From Bacteroidales bacterium H4 (GTDB lineage Bacteria > Bacteroidota > Bacteroidia > Bacteroidales > Muribaculaceae): DNA of 16,654 nt. The DNA lies in contig DAAP01000001.1 of NCBI GenBank assembly GCA_001701165.1, forward strand, positions 1-16,654, in the 5' to 3' direction. Under the pieces are notes generated by a model. That model did not search any database and was not told where the DNA came from. It saw only the letters and a list, made by a program, of their open reading frames with translations. Position numbers and translations under genes: made by a program. Below, one piece after another: positions 1 to 7,308 of this stretch; the first letter of the stretch is position 1, and each line of letters opens with the position of its first letter.

Positions 1-98
1 ATTTGATGCGGTTGCCCTGGTTCATTTTAACGATATCTTCAAAATTGATATACTGATAGTATATTACGGGCAAATATATTCAACTGTCGATTTTTATA

Positions 99-401
99 AT
101 GGCTTTATATGAAGTTTTGACATTGATGTACGCGGCAAGAGAGGGAGCGGTCTTCAGTGTTTTCGGCGGTATGCCGTCAAAGGGGACGGTGAACGAGCCA
201 CTAACACCCATTGACCGCATCGCGCCTATGGTACCGGCGGAACACCGATAACCGGCAACGCCTCCGAGGTAAGCATCGGGGACGCTGCTTTTTCCTCTGA
301 GACTATCTGCCGTTCATCCGTGTTCTTGTCGCCGTTGCTGTGAAAGGATTTTACCGACCGCTCCCACACTTGCCGCTTTGATGCTGCGACACTCGGCATA
401 G
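99..401 (+). other. Degenerate GC-rich block, possible relic reading frame
   Basis: Most of positions 1-471 holds no intact gene. A GC-rich block with AT-rich flanks contains one plus-strand reading frame from the ATG at 99 to the TAG at 399-401, interrupted by in-frame TAA codons at 249-251 and 270-272. Changing only those two codons would open a frame of about 100 residues. The minus strand also has two short open frames (226-399 and 80-220), so the coding strand is uncertain. A small dyad (TAGACT and AGTCTA) lies just to the right, at about 399-417. The block may be debris of an integrated element. I do not recognise it with certainty, and positions 1-98 show nothing I can name. Confidence 0.3.
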
Positions 402-471
402 ACTGACTTTTAGTCTAATTGTAAAAGATTCGTTCTGTCTCATATTCTATTTGATTTATTCAAACGAATGA

Positions 472-961
472 TTAAAGTAATTTCAACGCTATAGCAGCAC
501 AAGCCTCGGCATCACAAAGCGCATGATGGTGGTTTTCCATATCGTAACCACAGGCAGCTGCCGACAAATGTAGCTGATGGCTCGGTATGTCAAGACAGCG
601 ACGGGAGGCGGCAAGGGTGCAATGAAATTCGTAACCGGGATATTCCATATCATACTCCTCAAATACTGCCTTCAAGCAACTCTCATCAAAGGGACGGTTG
701 TGTGCTACAAGCGGCAGGCCTTTTATTTTGTCTGCAACCTGCGCCCACACTTCCGGGAATGTCGGTTGTCCGTCAGTATCCCGACGGGTGAGTCCGTGGG
801 CCTCAGTAGTCCAATATGTATAATAATTTTGGAGAAGGCTGAATCAGACTGTAGAATCTGTCAACAATCACACCGCCACGAACTATTACGATGCCGACAC
901 TACACACGCTGGAGCGTCGGCCATTGGCTGTTTCAAAGTCTATTGCTACAAAGTCTTGCAT
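472..961 (-). pseudogene. DEDDh-type 3'-5' exonuclease (DnaQ/epsilon-like), frameshifted
   Basis: A single-domain exonuclease of the RNase T/DnaQ superfamily, which removes nucleotides 3'-5' from DNA or RNA using two metal ions. The start region carries Exo I (AIDFETANG). After a frame change come a tryptophan-rich YWTTEAHGLTR stretch, Exo II (AHNRPFDESCL) and Exo III (HHHALCDAEACAA), so every catalytic acid and the general-base histidine is present. The two halves are in different frames. The junction is a run of four A on the coding strand (plus positions 827-830); three A would restore one frame of 163 codons. The ATG at 961-959 lies 2 nt after the stop of the WYL1 gene (TGACAATG), so translation is probably coupled. 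This is either a real inactivation or a 1-nt homopolymer sequencing error. Family assignment is strong; intactness is uncertain. Confidence 0.85.
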
Positions 962-963
962 TG

Positions 964-1866
964 TCAGTCATTCTTATACAGTTCATACATCTCTGAAATC
1001 CAGCCTTTCATAGTCTTACGAAGTGATGCAGGACTCACGACTTCTATCATTGAACCAACATGGAGCAACTTCATTATGAAGTCATACGTCGGCGAGAGAT
1101 ACAACTCAAAATCAGCATATTCGCCATAGTCCTCGATTAGTCGCTGACTATGATGCAGCGGAAGGGTTTTCAGATAGTGTTTGTGGTCTTCGTTGGCACG
1201 AATCACAATTCTCTCCGGCTTGACATCATATCCAATGACCACGCCGAATTTTGTCGAGAAATACTCTGTAGCATCAAAATCCTTTGGCAACTTGAAGAGC
1301 GTTGATGTCGGTTCTACGCTCTCCAGACGGTCAAGGGCGTAAATCTTTATTTCATCGCGATTATTGCGTCCGAGCACATACCAGCGGTTATCAAACAGTT
1401 TCACGCAATATGGCTCAATGGGGAATGTATAGTTACGTTCCTTCTTGAAAGGGCGATATGTGATATTCACGACCCGGTTCTCCTTCATCGCCTCAAGGAT
1501 TGTGGTCAGATGATCGCGGCCCGAAGGGATTTCGTCGACCAATATGCGGCCTTTCAAAGAGAGATTCTCTCCGATTATATTGCCGACTGCAAAGGAGTCG
1601 AGCATCCACTTTTTGAGTTTGTCCTCGTCAATATCCTCCGGATTTGAGATGTAATACAGATAACCGCCAACTTTTTGACAGTCAATCATTATTCCGAACT
1701 GCTCGTATATTGCATCGCGCCAGCGGTTGAATGTGGCGCGATGAAGCGGCTTGCAGTCGCTCAAATCCTTGCAACGCTCCCAGCGGTCGGAAAGATCCTT
1801 ATGAGAAATCTTCCCTGCACGGCGGATTGTATCAATCAGCCAAGTGTATTTTTGTAGTTGGTTCAT
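964..1866 (-). CDS. WYL-domain transcriptional regulator (WYL1)
   Basis: A 300-residue regulator. Residues 1-75 form a winged helix-turn-helix-like DNA-binding region. Residues about 125-182 are a WYL domain, with RWYVLGR at 161-167 and ALDR at 177-180. Residues about 205-295 match the WCX C-terminal extension. WYL domains are SH3-like folds thought to bind nucleic-acid or nucleotide ligands, and they regulate defence and repair loci. The start overlaps the stop of the upstream nuclease gene (ATGA, 1863-1866), so the two are co-translated. The DEDDh exonuclease follows after 2 nt. I infer that it controls its own operon promoter at 3132-3167 and the AAA+ ATPase promoter at 14450-14486, which share a dyad. 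A link to the rtcB dyad instead cannot be excluded. Confidence 0.9.
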   Translation of the reverse strand: MNQLQKYTWLIDTIRRAGKISHKDLSDRWERCKDLSDCKPLHRATFNRWRDAIYEQFGIMIDCQKVGGYLYYISNPEDIDEDKLKKWMLDSFAVGNIIGENLSLKGRILVDEIPSGRDHLTTILEAMKENRVVNITYRPFKKERNYTFPIEPYCVKLFDNRWYVLGRNNRDEIKIYALDRLESVEPTSTLFKLPKDFDATEYFSTKFGVVIGYDVKPERIVIRANEDHKHYLKTLPLHHSQRLIEDYGEYADFELYLSPTYDFIMKLLHVGSMIEVVSPASLRKTMKGWISEMYELYKND

Positions 1867-3128
1867 AACTCACTAAACTTTATCGGACATTTTTCGTCAT
1901 TTTCAGCGAGTTCCTTTACATATTGAACAAAATTAGAAAACTCATTCAAAAGAGAAGTCTTACCTATATAGTTCCAGCATGCCCAGCGGATGTCTACTTC
2001 ACTAGAATTATCCTTACCGAATTTCTTAAAAATACGATTAAGGTAATTTATCTCTGTTTTAGTCAATGATCCAGTTTCAAACGCGAATCCTATATATTCC
2101 TCATTGCCATAGCCATAAGCAATATAACCACACTTGCCATTGATTGATATTCTTACGCCAAAGTTTTGCTGATCATATCCGAAGTCGGTCAAATCTATTA
2201 GTTCTAAATCTGATTTGGCTAACTCAGTTTGTATATGAGCGGCTTCTTTTCTGACAGAATAAGTCCCTTTGAGCTCGTTGACTGCATCAATGAGTTGTTG
2301 AAGATTCTCAGAGGCCTCTGAAAGTGATTCTATACGCTGGGAAAAATCCGCATCATTGTCATCGGATAAGCCCTTAAGTATATTTTCAGTTATCACGGTC
2401 TTTATACGTTGTCTCATATGTCGAAATTTGTCAGTTAGAAAAAAATATTCTTCTAAATAGTCCTGGTATTGATATAATGCACTAATTAGATATTTTTCAC
2501 TATTAGGAATTATTGTCGATAACTCCTTTATCCATGCATAAATATCATGAGCATAATCTCTTACAATAATGTTATCCTCAATTGTTTTAGAAATTCGATT
2601 TACATTTTCGCCGTTTTCCGTCAGTGAAAAATTGGTAGGCTTTTCATGATGATTTGAATTTAGGTATAAAACCCTAATCTGCTCTTCTCGATAGCCTGCT
2701 TCTAAAGCCAATTGCACATATCTAAAGATTTGTCCGGGCTGTTCTACGGCGTCGTTGACTTTATTCTCAATGATAACGCAAATATCTCTATCATAGATAG
2801 AAACGTCAATTCGGTCTTGTTCTGCTTTACGAACACTTTTAGAAAGTACTCGTACTTTATCAATGCCCATAATTGATTTCATAAATGAATCGAGTACAGT
2901 CTGATGTCGAATAAGATGTTGAAGTATTGAGCTGTGAGCGGTTTCCTTCAATTTACCGACAGCAGAAATCGTAATGACATTGATATGCAATGGCATTTTT
3001 GACAATTCCTCTTCCCGAATATCTCCTACTTCCGTTGACATTTGCAACAAATTGATATTCGTGAGGTCTTCTGATTGCGTGAGCTCCTTTAGAACTGGTA
3101 AGAATTTCTCGAACTTGTCCATAATCAT
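1863..3128 (-). CDS. PD-(D/E)XK nuclease family protein (PF14281-like)
   Basis: A roughly 421-residue protein with a restriction-endonuclease-like core near the N-terminus. From an upstream TTG numbering, these are a helix with ExxH (E64, H67), then RIDVSIYD with D110, then VIIENKV with E123 and K125, then a Q-rich helix ending FRYVQ. This matches the ExxH-D-ExK pattern of the PD-(D/E)XK family PF14281 often found in accessory islands. The rest (about residues 180-420) is helical with a mixed C-terminal domain I do not recognise. The start is chosen as ATG 3128-3126 rather than the TTG at 3134, because that TTG lies inside the -7 box; ATG 3122 is also possible. The ATG at 3128 is only 3 nt after the box, so the message may be leaderless. 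It overlaps WYL1 by 4 nt. The substrate is unknown. Confidence 0.8.
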   Translation of the reverse strand: MIMDKFEKFLPVLKELTQSEDLTNINLLQMSTEVGDIREEELSKMPLHINVITISAVGKLKETAHSSILQHLIRHQTVLDSFMKSIMGIDKVRVLSKSVRKAEQDRIDVSIYDRDICVIIENKVNDAVEQPGQIFRYVQLALEAGYREEQIRVLYLNSNHHEKPTNFSLTENGENVNRISKTIEDNIIVRDYAHDIYAWIKELSTIIPNSEKYLISALYQYQDYLEEYFFLTDKFRHMRQRIKTVITENILKGLSDDNDADFSQRIESLSEASENLQQLIDAVNELKGTYSVRKEAAHIQTELAKSDLELIDLTDFGYDQQNFGVRISINGKCGYIAYGYGNEEYIGFAFETGSLTKTEINYLNRIFKKFGKDNSSEVDIRWACWNYIGKTSLLNEFSNFVQYVKELAENDEKCPIKFSEL

Positions 3129-3131
3129 CTG

Positions 3132-3167
3132 CAAAGATAATAAAAACCTGTATCATTTCATGCTACA
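3132..3167 (-). promoter_or_regulatory. Promoter and dyad operator (class II) of the nuclease-WYL1-exonuclease operon
   Basis: On the minus strand a perfect Bacteroidetes -7 box TATCTTTG occupies 3139-3132. Upstream lies the dyad TGTAGC-N7-GATACA (3167-3149; one mismatch between arms), centred on 3158, 19 bp from the first base of the box. No TTTG is seen at the -33 position. The AAA+ ATPase promoter has the same dyad with the same 7-bp spacer and placement. The dyad overlaps the stop codon of the gene at 3163-3681, so this promoter gives the nuclease operon independent expression. Confidence 0.65.
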
Positions 3168-3681
3168 CGTTGTATTTTTCTGAAAGTTCATAAAACTCTT
3201 CCCAGTTTCTGTGGCGATAATAATCGGCTAAGGCAATTGCCAATTGGTAGGGATTATCATCTTCAATAGTTAATATTGAACCGGCTATAGCGTCCAAAGG
3301 ATTAACGAAATATTCAACCCAGACTCCTGTTGGAGCGCCATTAGTATTGCAGCCATAAAAACCATAGCAAATACTTGTCAAGTATGGGTTCGAATCATTG
3401 GGCTTTGGAAGTCTTGGATTAACGACGCGAAATAGATTCATAATTCTTCTGAGTTTTACGATTTTCTTTTTATTGGAGGATTTATGATTGAAGGATATAA
3501 TGCCCATTTCGGCACCTGCTTCCAAAGCTTTCTTATTACTTATCCGCTGGAAAAATTCCTGAAAAGTTGGGAGTTTGTTAACATATTCCTTATATGCAAT
3601 TTCAAGTCCGATGTCATCAGAAGAATTAAAATCGCCGAGTCTATCATAAGCATCAATAACATCGGGAAATATCCTCTTCAT
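3163..3681 (-). CDS. Unrecognised 172-residue protein
   Basis: I do not recognise this family. The protein is soluble, with no signal peptide or membrane segment. The first 75 residues are charged and helical, with a lysine-rich patch at about 66-77. The middle (about 95-130) holds small and aromatic residues around YGFYGC and GVWVEYF. The C-terminus is acidic and aromatic, with YYRHRNWEEFYELSEKY. It lies at the distal end of the rtcB-A series of genes and ends 24 nt before the -7 box of the nuclease promoter. Its first 29 bases overlap the end of a short frame (3653-3847). Codon use and AT content resemble the adjacent nuclease gene more than rtcB-A, which would fit a modular accessory cassette. 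Whether it partners the nuclease is unknown. Confidence 0.7.
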   Translation of the reverse strand: MKRIFPDVIDAYDRLGDFNSSDDIGLEIAYKEYVNKLPTFQEFFQRISNKKALEAGAEMGIISFNHKSSNKKKIVKLRRIMNLFRVVNPRLPKPNDSNPYLTSICYGFYGCNTNGAPTGVWVEYFVNPLDAIAGSILTIEDDNPYQLAIALADYYRHRNWEEFYELSEKYNV

Positions 3682-3847
3682 CTGCGTCTTCTCCTGTCGA
3701 TATATTCATCCAACTGTTACAGCAATAATCATCTTGCCACATAATTATATCACTTACTGTTAGTGTTCCTTCGTCAGATTTTATAATATAGTATTGCTCA
3801 TATTCAGTAAAATCCAATTGAATATAAAGCGTTATATACTTGCTGTA
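3653..3847 (-). other. Short open frame of 64 codons without a good ATG, possible remnant or small gene
   Basis: This minus-strand frame has protein-like composition: acidic and aromatic, with stretches such as DFTEYEQYYIIKSDEGTL and IIMWQDDYCC. It has no ATG before codon 36 (ATG 3742-3740). A TTG at 3817-3815 could serve as start. It is in the same frame as the 51-residue gene immediately upstream, separated only by that gene's TAA at 3850-3848, so the two frames may once have been one gene. The end overlaps the start of the 172-residue gene by 29 nt. It could equally be non-coding spacer; no family is recognised. Confidence 0.3.
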
Positions 3848-4003
3848 TTATGTTAGTTCAACGCCCATAAGTGCCAACCACATGTCCTGCGCTTTTATAA
3901 AATCAGCGAATGAGACATACTCCTCAGCTATCGCCGAAAAGTATGCCTGACGTTTACGCATCATTTCGATGCGTTCCGCCTTAGTCATGTTCGTTAAATC
4001 CAT
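3848..4003 (-). CDS. Small protein of 51 residues
   Basis: A short minus-strand gene that starts at ATG 4003-4001, inside the last codons of the upstream 70-residue gene (10-nt overlap in another frame). The overlap and orientation suggest translational coupling. The protein has a basic N-terminal half (TKAERIEMMRKRQ) and an amphipathic helical C-terminal half (YVSFADFIKAQDMWLALMG), with no membrane segment. A second in-frame ATG five codons on (MTKAERIE) could be the true start. It is unknown in function and belongs to the train of small genes behind rtcB-A. Confidence 0.55.
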   Translation of the reverse strand: MDLTNMTKAERIEMMRKRQAYFSAIAEEYVSFADFIKAQDMWLALMGVELT

Positions 4004-4206
4004 GCGCCATATAGTTCCTCGGGGTCATCATCCGGACGGTCATTCTCCAGTGTCGTTCTACGAGCTTCCGCCAACTCTTCTTCTGTCGGTGGAGGCAGTT
4101 CTACCATAAAGACATTGCATGGTCGCTGCTTCATCCCGGCTTTATGACGAAGCCACAGGTTTTCCATCAGGAGCGAAACTCCTTCCGGCGATTGTATTGA
4201 TTTCAT
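3994..4206 (-). CDS. Small protein of 70 residues
   Basis: A short protein starting 2 nt after the stop of the 143-residue gene (TAACGATG), so it is almost certainly co-translated with it. The N-terminal half is basic and moderately hydrophobic (SLLMENLWLRHKAGMKQR). A proline run (ELPPPTEEELAEARR) leads to a very acidic C-terminus (ENDRPDDDPEELYGAW). There are no cysteine clusters, signal peptide or membrane segment. The bipolar charge might suit a small adaptor or nucleic-acid mimic, but that is a guess. I do not recognise the family. Confidence 0.6.
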   Translation of the reverse strand: MKSIQSPEGVSLLMENLWLRHKAGMKQRPCNVFMVELPPPTEEELAEARRTTLENDRPDDDPEELYGAWI

Positions 4207-4208
4207 CG

Positions 4209-4640
4209 TTACTGTAAGTTCTTATCGGTTCTATAGGTTTCACAGAAGATACAAGGCGCATCCAACGGAGCCCATTGCAAATCCTTTAAATCTTTCTCTA
4301 TCCAAAAGAGACCGATGTTCTTCTCCTTCCGTAACTCAACGGTGGCCAGAAGTAACGGGATTATCTTAGGAAGTCGTGCCTTGATTTCATCCCATTTTCC
4401 ATCAATGTGGAAAGCAGCCACGTACGCCATCCGAAGATATAGGCGGACGTATTGCTTGTCTCCATAATAATATATGACAAACTCATTTTGCCAGTCTAAT
4501 CTCTTTAATTCGACAGCAGCCTCGGCCATCAATTCTTTAGCCAAAGCGCTTCGGCAGTTGCAGAAATTGTCAATAAAGACAGGCTGAATATAATCTTTGC
4601 GCCTATCAATCTTTTTGAGCTCACTCTCGATCTGTGTCAT
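4209..4640 (-). CDS. Unrecognised 143-residue helical protein downstream of rtcB
   Basis: The start codon shares one base with the rtcB-A stop (TAATG at 4642-4638), so it is translationally coupled to the ligase. The protein is mostly helical. It has a charged N-terminus (ESELKKIDRRKDYIQP), a pair of cysteines in FCNCRSALAKEL, and an aromatic central stretch (VIYYYGDKQYVRLYLRMAYVAAF). Near the C-terminus a CxxC motif (APCIFCETY) together with the FCNC pair could bind a metal, although the two pairs are about 100 residues apart. No membrane segment is seen. Tight coupling argues for a role with RtcB-A, perhaps as an accessory factor, but I know no family for it. It does not look like archease. 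Confidence 0.7.
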   Translation of the reverse strand: MTQIESELKKIDRRKDYIQPVFIDNFCNCRSALAKELMAEAAVELKRLDWQNEFVIYYYGDKQYVRLYLRMAYVAAFHIDGKWDEIKARLPKIIPLLLATVELRKEKNIGLFWIEKDLKDLQWAPLDAPCIFCETYRTDKNLQ

Positions 4641-5893
4641 TATGATGCCTTGAAGTTAAAGATTGGACGTATGATTGTGTCGATGGTGACAGTATCGCCG
4701 ATGTTAGCGATTATCTCTGACGCAGGTTTGTAGACCATCGGGGATTCATCACGAGTGAAGTCGTTGACCGATTCCGAGTAGATACCCTGCATCGATGCCT
4801 CGAAGTCTTCCATTGTGATTTTCTCGTAGGCCTGAGTCCGGCTCAAAACTCGTCCTGCCCCGTGGGGCGCTGAACAGTTCCAGTCAGGATTACCCTTCCC
4901 AGTACAGAGCAACGAACCATCGCGCATATTCAGCGGTATGATGCAACGCTCTCCTTCAGCGGCTGAGATAGAACCTTTGCGGATAATATTCTCATCGCTG
5001 ATATAGTTGTGAACCGATTCAAATTCCTCCTTTACCACCACACCGGGGAAGAACCGCAGAAGCAAAAGCGATATAAGTTTACGGTTGAGTACAGCCCATC
5101 GCTGACAAAGACGCATATCGTGGAGATAGTGCTCACGCCCTTCACCCTCGACATAGCAAAGAGCGGCGGGGAGGCGTGGTTCCGCTTCCTGATGTTCCTT
5201 GCGCATCTTCTTTATGACGCTCTGCAATTCAGACCGACGGCCTGCTGCCTTGTATTCCTCAATGGTGCGTTTGATTGTTTCCTCAAACTCGTCGGCACCA
5301 TCGGTAAGGTGCTTCACCGCTTTTGCCTGATAGATGTCTGCTACCTGCTTGCCGAGGTTGCGTGAACCGGTGTGGATCACAAGGTAAACATTCTCCTCAT
5401 CGTCCTTGTCAAGTTCAATGAAGTGGTTGCCGCCGCCGAGTGAACCGATAGCCTTGTTGATACGCCTGGAGTCTTTAAGTTCACGGTAGCAGTGAAGTTC
5501 GGTCACAAGTTGCTCTGCCTCACGGTATATTTCCATTTCCTCACCGACAAGCGGCTTGAAACCGAACCTATCTTCGCGCACAATCATTCCCGAAGGCACA
5601 TTGCCCCGGATATGTTCATGAAATGCGTGAAACTCAATCTCAGAGAGTTTGCCGAGATTGAGGATGCGCATACCGCAACCGATGTCAACACCCACTATAT
5701 TTGGAATGACCTTGTCGCCAAGGTCGCCGGTGAAACCAATGACGCAGCCTGCCTCGGCGTGTACGTCTGGCATAATGCGTATCTTCTTGTCGGAAAACAC
5801 GTCAATCGAGAGCAGCTCCTTGATCTGTTCCAAAGCATTCTCCTCGATGTTGTCCGTAAAAATCTTTACGTCATATCCTTCTATCTTCTTCAT
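4640..5893 (-). CDS. rtcB: RtcB-family RNA ligase (RtcB-A)
   Basis: RtcB joins RNA ends carrying a 2',3'-cyclic or 3'-phosphate to 5'-OH ends, using GTP and manganese through a histidine-GMP intermediate. This 417-residue copy has every hallmark: MPDVHAEAGC (D43, H45), GVDIGCG with metal ligand C73, GGGNHFIE (N156, H157), HTGSRNLG (H174), HNY (H295), and SAPHGAGR with the guanylylated histidine H344. The length is normal for the family. A charged helical insert lies at about 198-245. It is the first gene of a minus-strand series, sharing one base of its stop with the next gene. Its promoter carries the same dyad as the second rtcB in this window. It lacks an adjacent prfH, so its substrate probably differs from that of RtcB-B; tRNA or the 16S 3' end are options. 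Confidence 0.95.
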   Translation of the reverse strand: MKKIEGYDVKIFTDNIEENALEQIKELLSIDVFSDKKIRIMPDVHAEAGCVIGFTGDLGDKVIPNIVGVDIGCGMRILNLGKLSEIEFHAFHEHIRGNVPSGMIVREDRFGFKPLVGEEMEIYREAEQLVTELHCYRELKDSRRINKAIGSLGGGNHFIELDKDDEENVYLVIHTGSRNLGKQVADIYQAKAVKHLTDGADEFEETIKRTIEEYKAAGRRSELQSVIKKMRKEHQEAEPRLPAALCYVEGEGREHYLHDMRLCQRWAVLNRKLISLLLLRFFPGVVVKEEFESVHNYISDENIIRKGSISAAEGERCIIPLNMRDGSLLCTGKGNPDWNCSAPHGAGRVLSRTQAYEKITMEDFEASMQGIYSESVNDFTRDESPMVYKPASEIIANIGDTVTIDTIIRPIFNFKAS

Positions 5894-5919
5894 ATTCTAT
5901 TGTTTTTAATATTTCGATG

Positions 5920-5955
5920 CAAAGGTAGAATACAGCTGCGCAACCATTTTGCGCA
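5920..5955 (-). promoter_or_regulatory. rtcB-A promoter with class I dyad operator
   Basis: On the minus strand the -7 box TACCTTTG lies at 5927-5920, 26 bp from the rtcB-A ATG. A perfect dyad TGCGCAA-N5-TTGCGCA spans 5955-5937, centred on 5946, exactly 19 bp upstream of the box. No -33 TTTG is present, because the dyad occupies that place. The promoter of the second rtcB has the same arms, spacer length and position, so both are expected to respond to one regulator. WYL2 is my favoured candidate, since it sits beside the other copy. Confidence 0.75.
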
Positions 5956-6199
5956 TTAAAAAAGAAACACGACATTCTTCCTTGAACGCAAAATTACATC
6001 CAAGGTGACGCATTTTGCGATACAGTATAAACCTCCGGCTTTTGTTAATTATTCTTAATTGGTAAACCGCTGTAGCATAGCCTATACTGTAGCACTAAAA
6101 AGAATTACGACATATAAATATGGTAAATTTAACAGTTGTTTGCATTTGATTAAAATCCTTCATCGTATTAAAGAAGAGTACCAACACAAACAGAGAAGT
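5956..6199. repeat. Intergenic spacer with several short inverted and direct repeats
   Basis: Apart from the rtcB-A promoter, the 306-bp gap between rtcB-A and the SLOG gene contains three short repeats. The first is an 8-bp inverted repeat (CGCAAAAT at 5987-5994, ATTTTGCG at 6012-6019, 17-bp spacer). The second is a 9-bp inverted repeat (TACAGTATA at 6021-6029, TATACTGTA at 6083-6091). The third is a direct repeat CTGTAGCA at 6070-6077 and 6087-6094, with a 17-bp period. None sits at the 19-bp distance from a -7 box used elsewhere here. They may be regulatory sites or part of a small RNA. I see no tRNA or known RNA family, and no clear promoter for the SLOG gene. Confidence 0.4.
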
Positions 6200-6550
6200 A
6201 TGAAATTAGCAATCGTTGGCGCTCGAAATCCGGGTGTAACCTATCAGGAGTGGGAGAAGCTCTTGCTCGACAAAATCAATCCCGACGAGATTCAGATGGT
6301 AATCTCCGGTGGCGCAAAAAGAATTGGCACTTTCGCCAAATTATTCGCGGCCCGCCATCACAAACCCTACATGGAGTTCGCTCCGCAGTATGACGTTTAT
6401 GGACGATATGCGACTTTGAAGCGTAATACTCAAATCGTAAAAGAGGCATCAACCATTATCGCGTTTCCTTCCGCTGAGTCCAAGGGAACTTATCATACCA
6501 TCAAAGAAGCCCAGCGACTCGGTCGTTGTGTTATAGTCGTAAATCTCTAA
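6200..6550 (+). CDS. SLOG-superfamily protein (YspA/DUF2493-like)
   Basis: A 116-residue Rossmann-like protein. The N-terminus has the SLOG signature KLAIVGARNPG (residues 2-12). VISGGAKRIGTFAKLFA (34-50) supplies the GG-A-G nucleotide loop, and RNTQIVKEAS (75-84) and SKGTYHTI (94-101) complete the pattern seen in the DUF2493/YspA group. SLOG proteins bind nucleotide-derived ligands, and in conflict islands they are proposed to sense or cleave signal nucleotides. The ATG at 6200 was chosen because the fold begins right there; an in-frame extension to 6059 runs through repeat-rich spacer and looks spurious. The gene is transcribed away from rtcB-A and stands alone, with the 6602 operon promoter just after its stop. 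The ligand is unknown. Confidence 0.75.
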   Translation: MKLAIVGARNPGVTYQEWEKLLLDKINPDEIQMVISGGAKRIGTFAKLFAARHHKPYMEFAPQYDVYGRYATLKRNTQIVKEASTIIAFPSAESKGTYHTIKEAQRLGRCVIVVNL

Positions 6551-6556
6551 ATTTTT

Positions 6557-6597
6557 TGTGGTGTCTCGAAAAATAGGGCACCACATTATTAACTTTG
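6557..6597 (+). promoter_or_regulatory. Promoter with class III dyad in front of the 6602 operon
   Basis: A perfect -7 box TAACTTTG lies at 6590-6597. An inverted repeat TGTGGTG-N15-CACCACA (6557-6563 and 6579-6585; two further wobble or GC pairs inside) is centred on 6571, 19 bp upstream of the box, the same geometry as the other dyad promoters in this window but with different sequence. There is no T-run after the right arm, so it is not a good terminator for the SLOG gene. The first start codon (GTG 6602) is only 4 nt after the box. Confidence 0.55.
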
Positions 6598-6601
6598 CAT
6601 C

Positions 6602-7308
6602 GTGATTATGGAAGAACAATACAGAAAAGAAATAACATGGTGGTTTGCCGAGCTTGGATTAGAGAGCGAGGTGGACAACTATCTTGCATTGTTTCCTGAA
6701 CTGAAGAGCCGCCTGTCAAAATTTGCTATCGGTATTTTGAAATGGAATCTTGCGGGACTTATCGACATCAACAATCCCGATGATGTAAGCCGTGTGCGAC
6801 TTATTCTAAAGGTCCTTGATCAAACACCCGGTTTTGACTTTTTCGACAACACTTTCAATGAAGCTACCCCTGAAACGGTTTGTAAAATCATAGGAATGGC
6901 ACCTATTACTCCAATTGAAGAGCCAGAGATCGAATTTGAATATACAGTCAGTTATATTGGGAGTTATGCTGAGGCTCGTCAATATCTCGATATGACATCT
7001 TGGTGTATCGTTATTTCAGAAGAGTCATTCAATGCCTATACTGTCAATGGCAACCGTTTCTACTTCTGTGGTAACGGAGATTGGTGGGACGTTCCTTGTA
7101 TCCCGGGCAACGGTTTCCCCATGACCGCTTCGGTTATTCTCTCATCGCCGTTGAACTCAGTCCTGAAAACAAAATCGTTTCAATCACTTCGAGATGGAGC
7201 ACCTGTGCCGGAGACACTGGCAACTTCATCACCGAGGATGAATTAAAATCAATCCTCGGTATGGAGAATTACAACAAACTACTTTGTAAACCCTCTGAAA
7301 ATCACTAA
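6602..7308 (+). pseudogene. Conserved-looking protein of unknown function, frameshifted
   Basis: The first part reads from GTG 6602 or ATG 6608 to about 7117, with an acidic helical domain (about residues 1-100) and a second domain rich in W, Y and F (SWCIVISEESFNAY, FYFCGNGDWWDVPC). In that frame the protein then runs into unlikely sequence and stops at 7246. Adding one C to the four-C run at 7117-7120 joins it to another frame with convincing content (LIAVELSPENKIVSITSRW, ITEDELKSILG) ending at 7308, for a protein of about 235 residues. So this is either a recent 1-nt deletion or a homopolymer sequencing error. The aromatic C-terminal domain resembles ones I associate with phage-like proteins, but I cannot name it. 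It heads the long plus-strand operon. Confidence 0.6.

Noticed and set aside
577..996. Plus-strand open frame of 139 residues
   Set aside because: It is antisense to the exonuclease, whose motifs explain the sequence.
5492..5959. Plus-strand open frame of 155 residues
   Set aside because: It is a shadow of rtcB-A, which has full catalytic motifs on the other strand.
6557..6585. Terminator for the SLOG gene
   Set aside because: The T-run precedes the left arm and none follows the right arm. The dyad centre is 19 bp from a -7 box, as at the other promoters.
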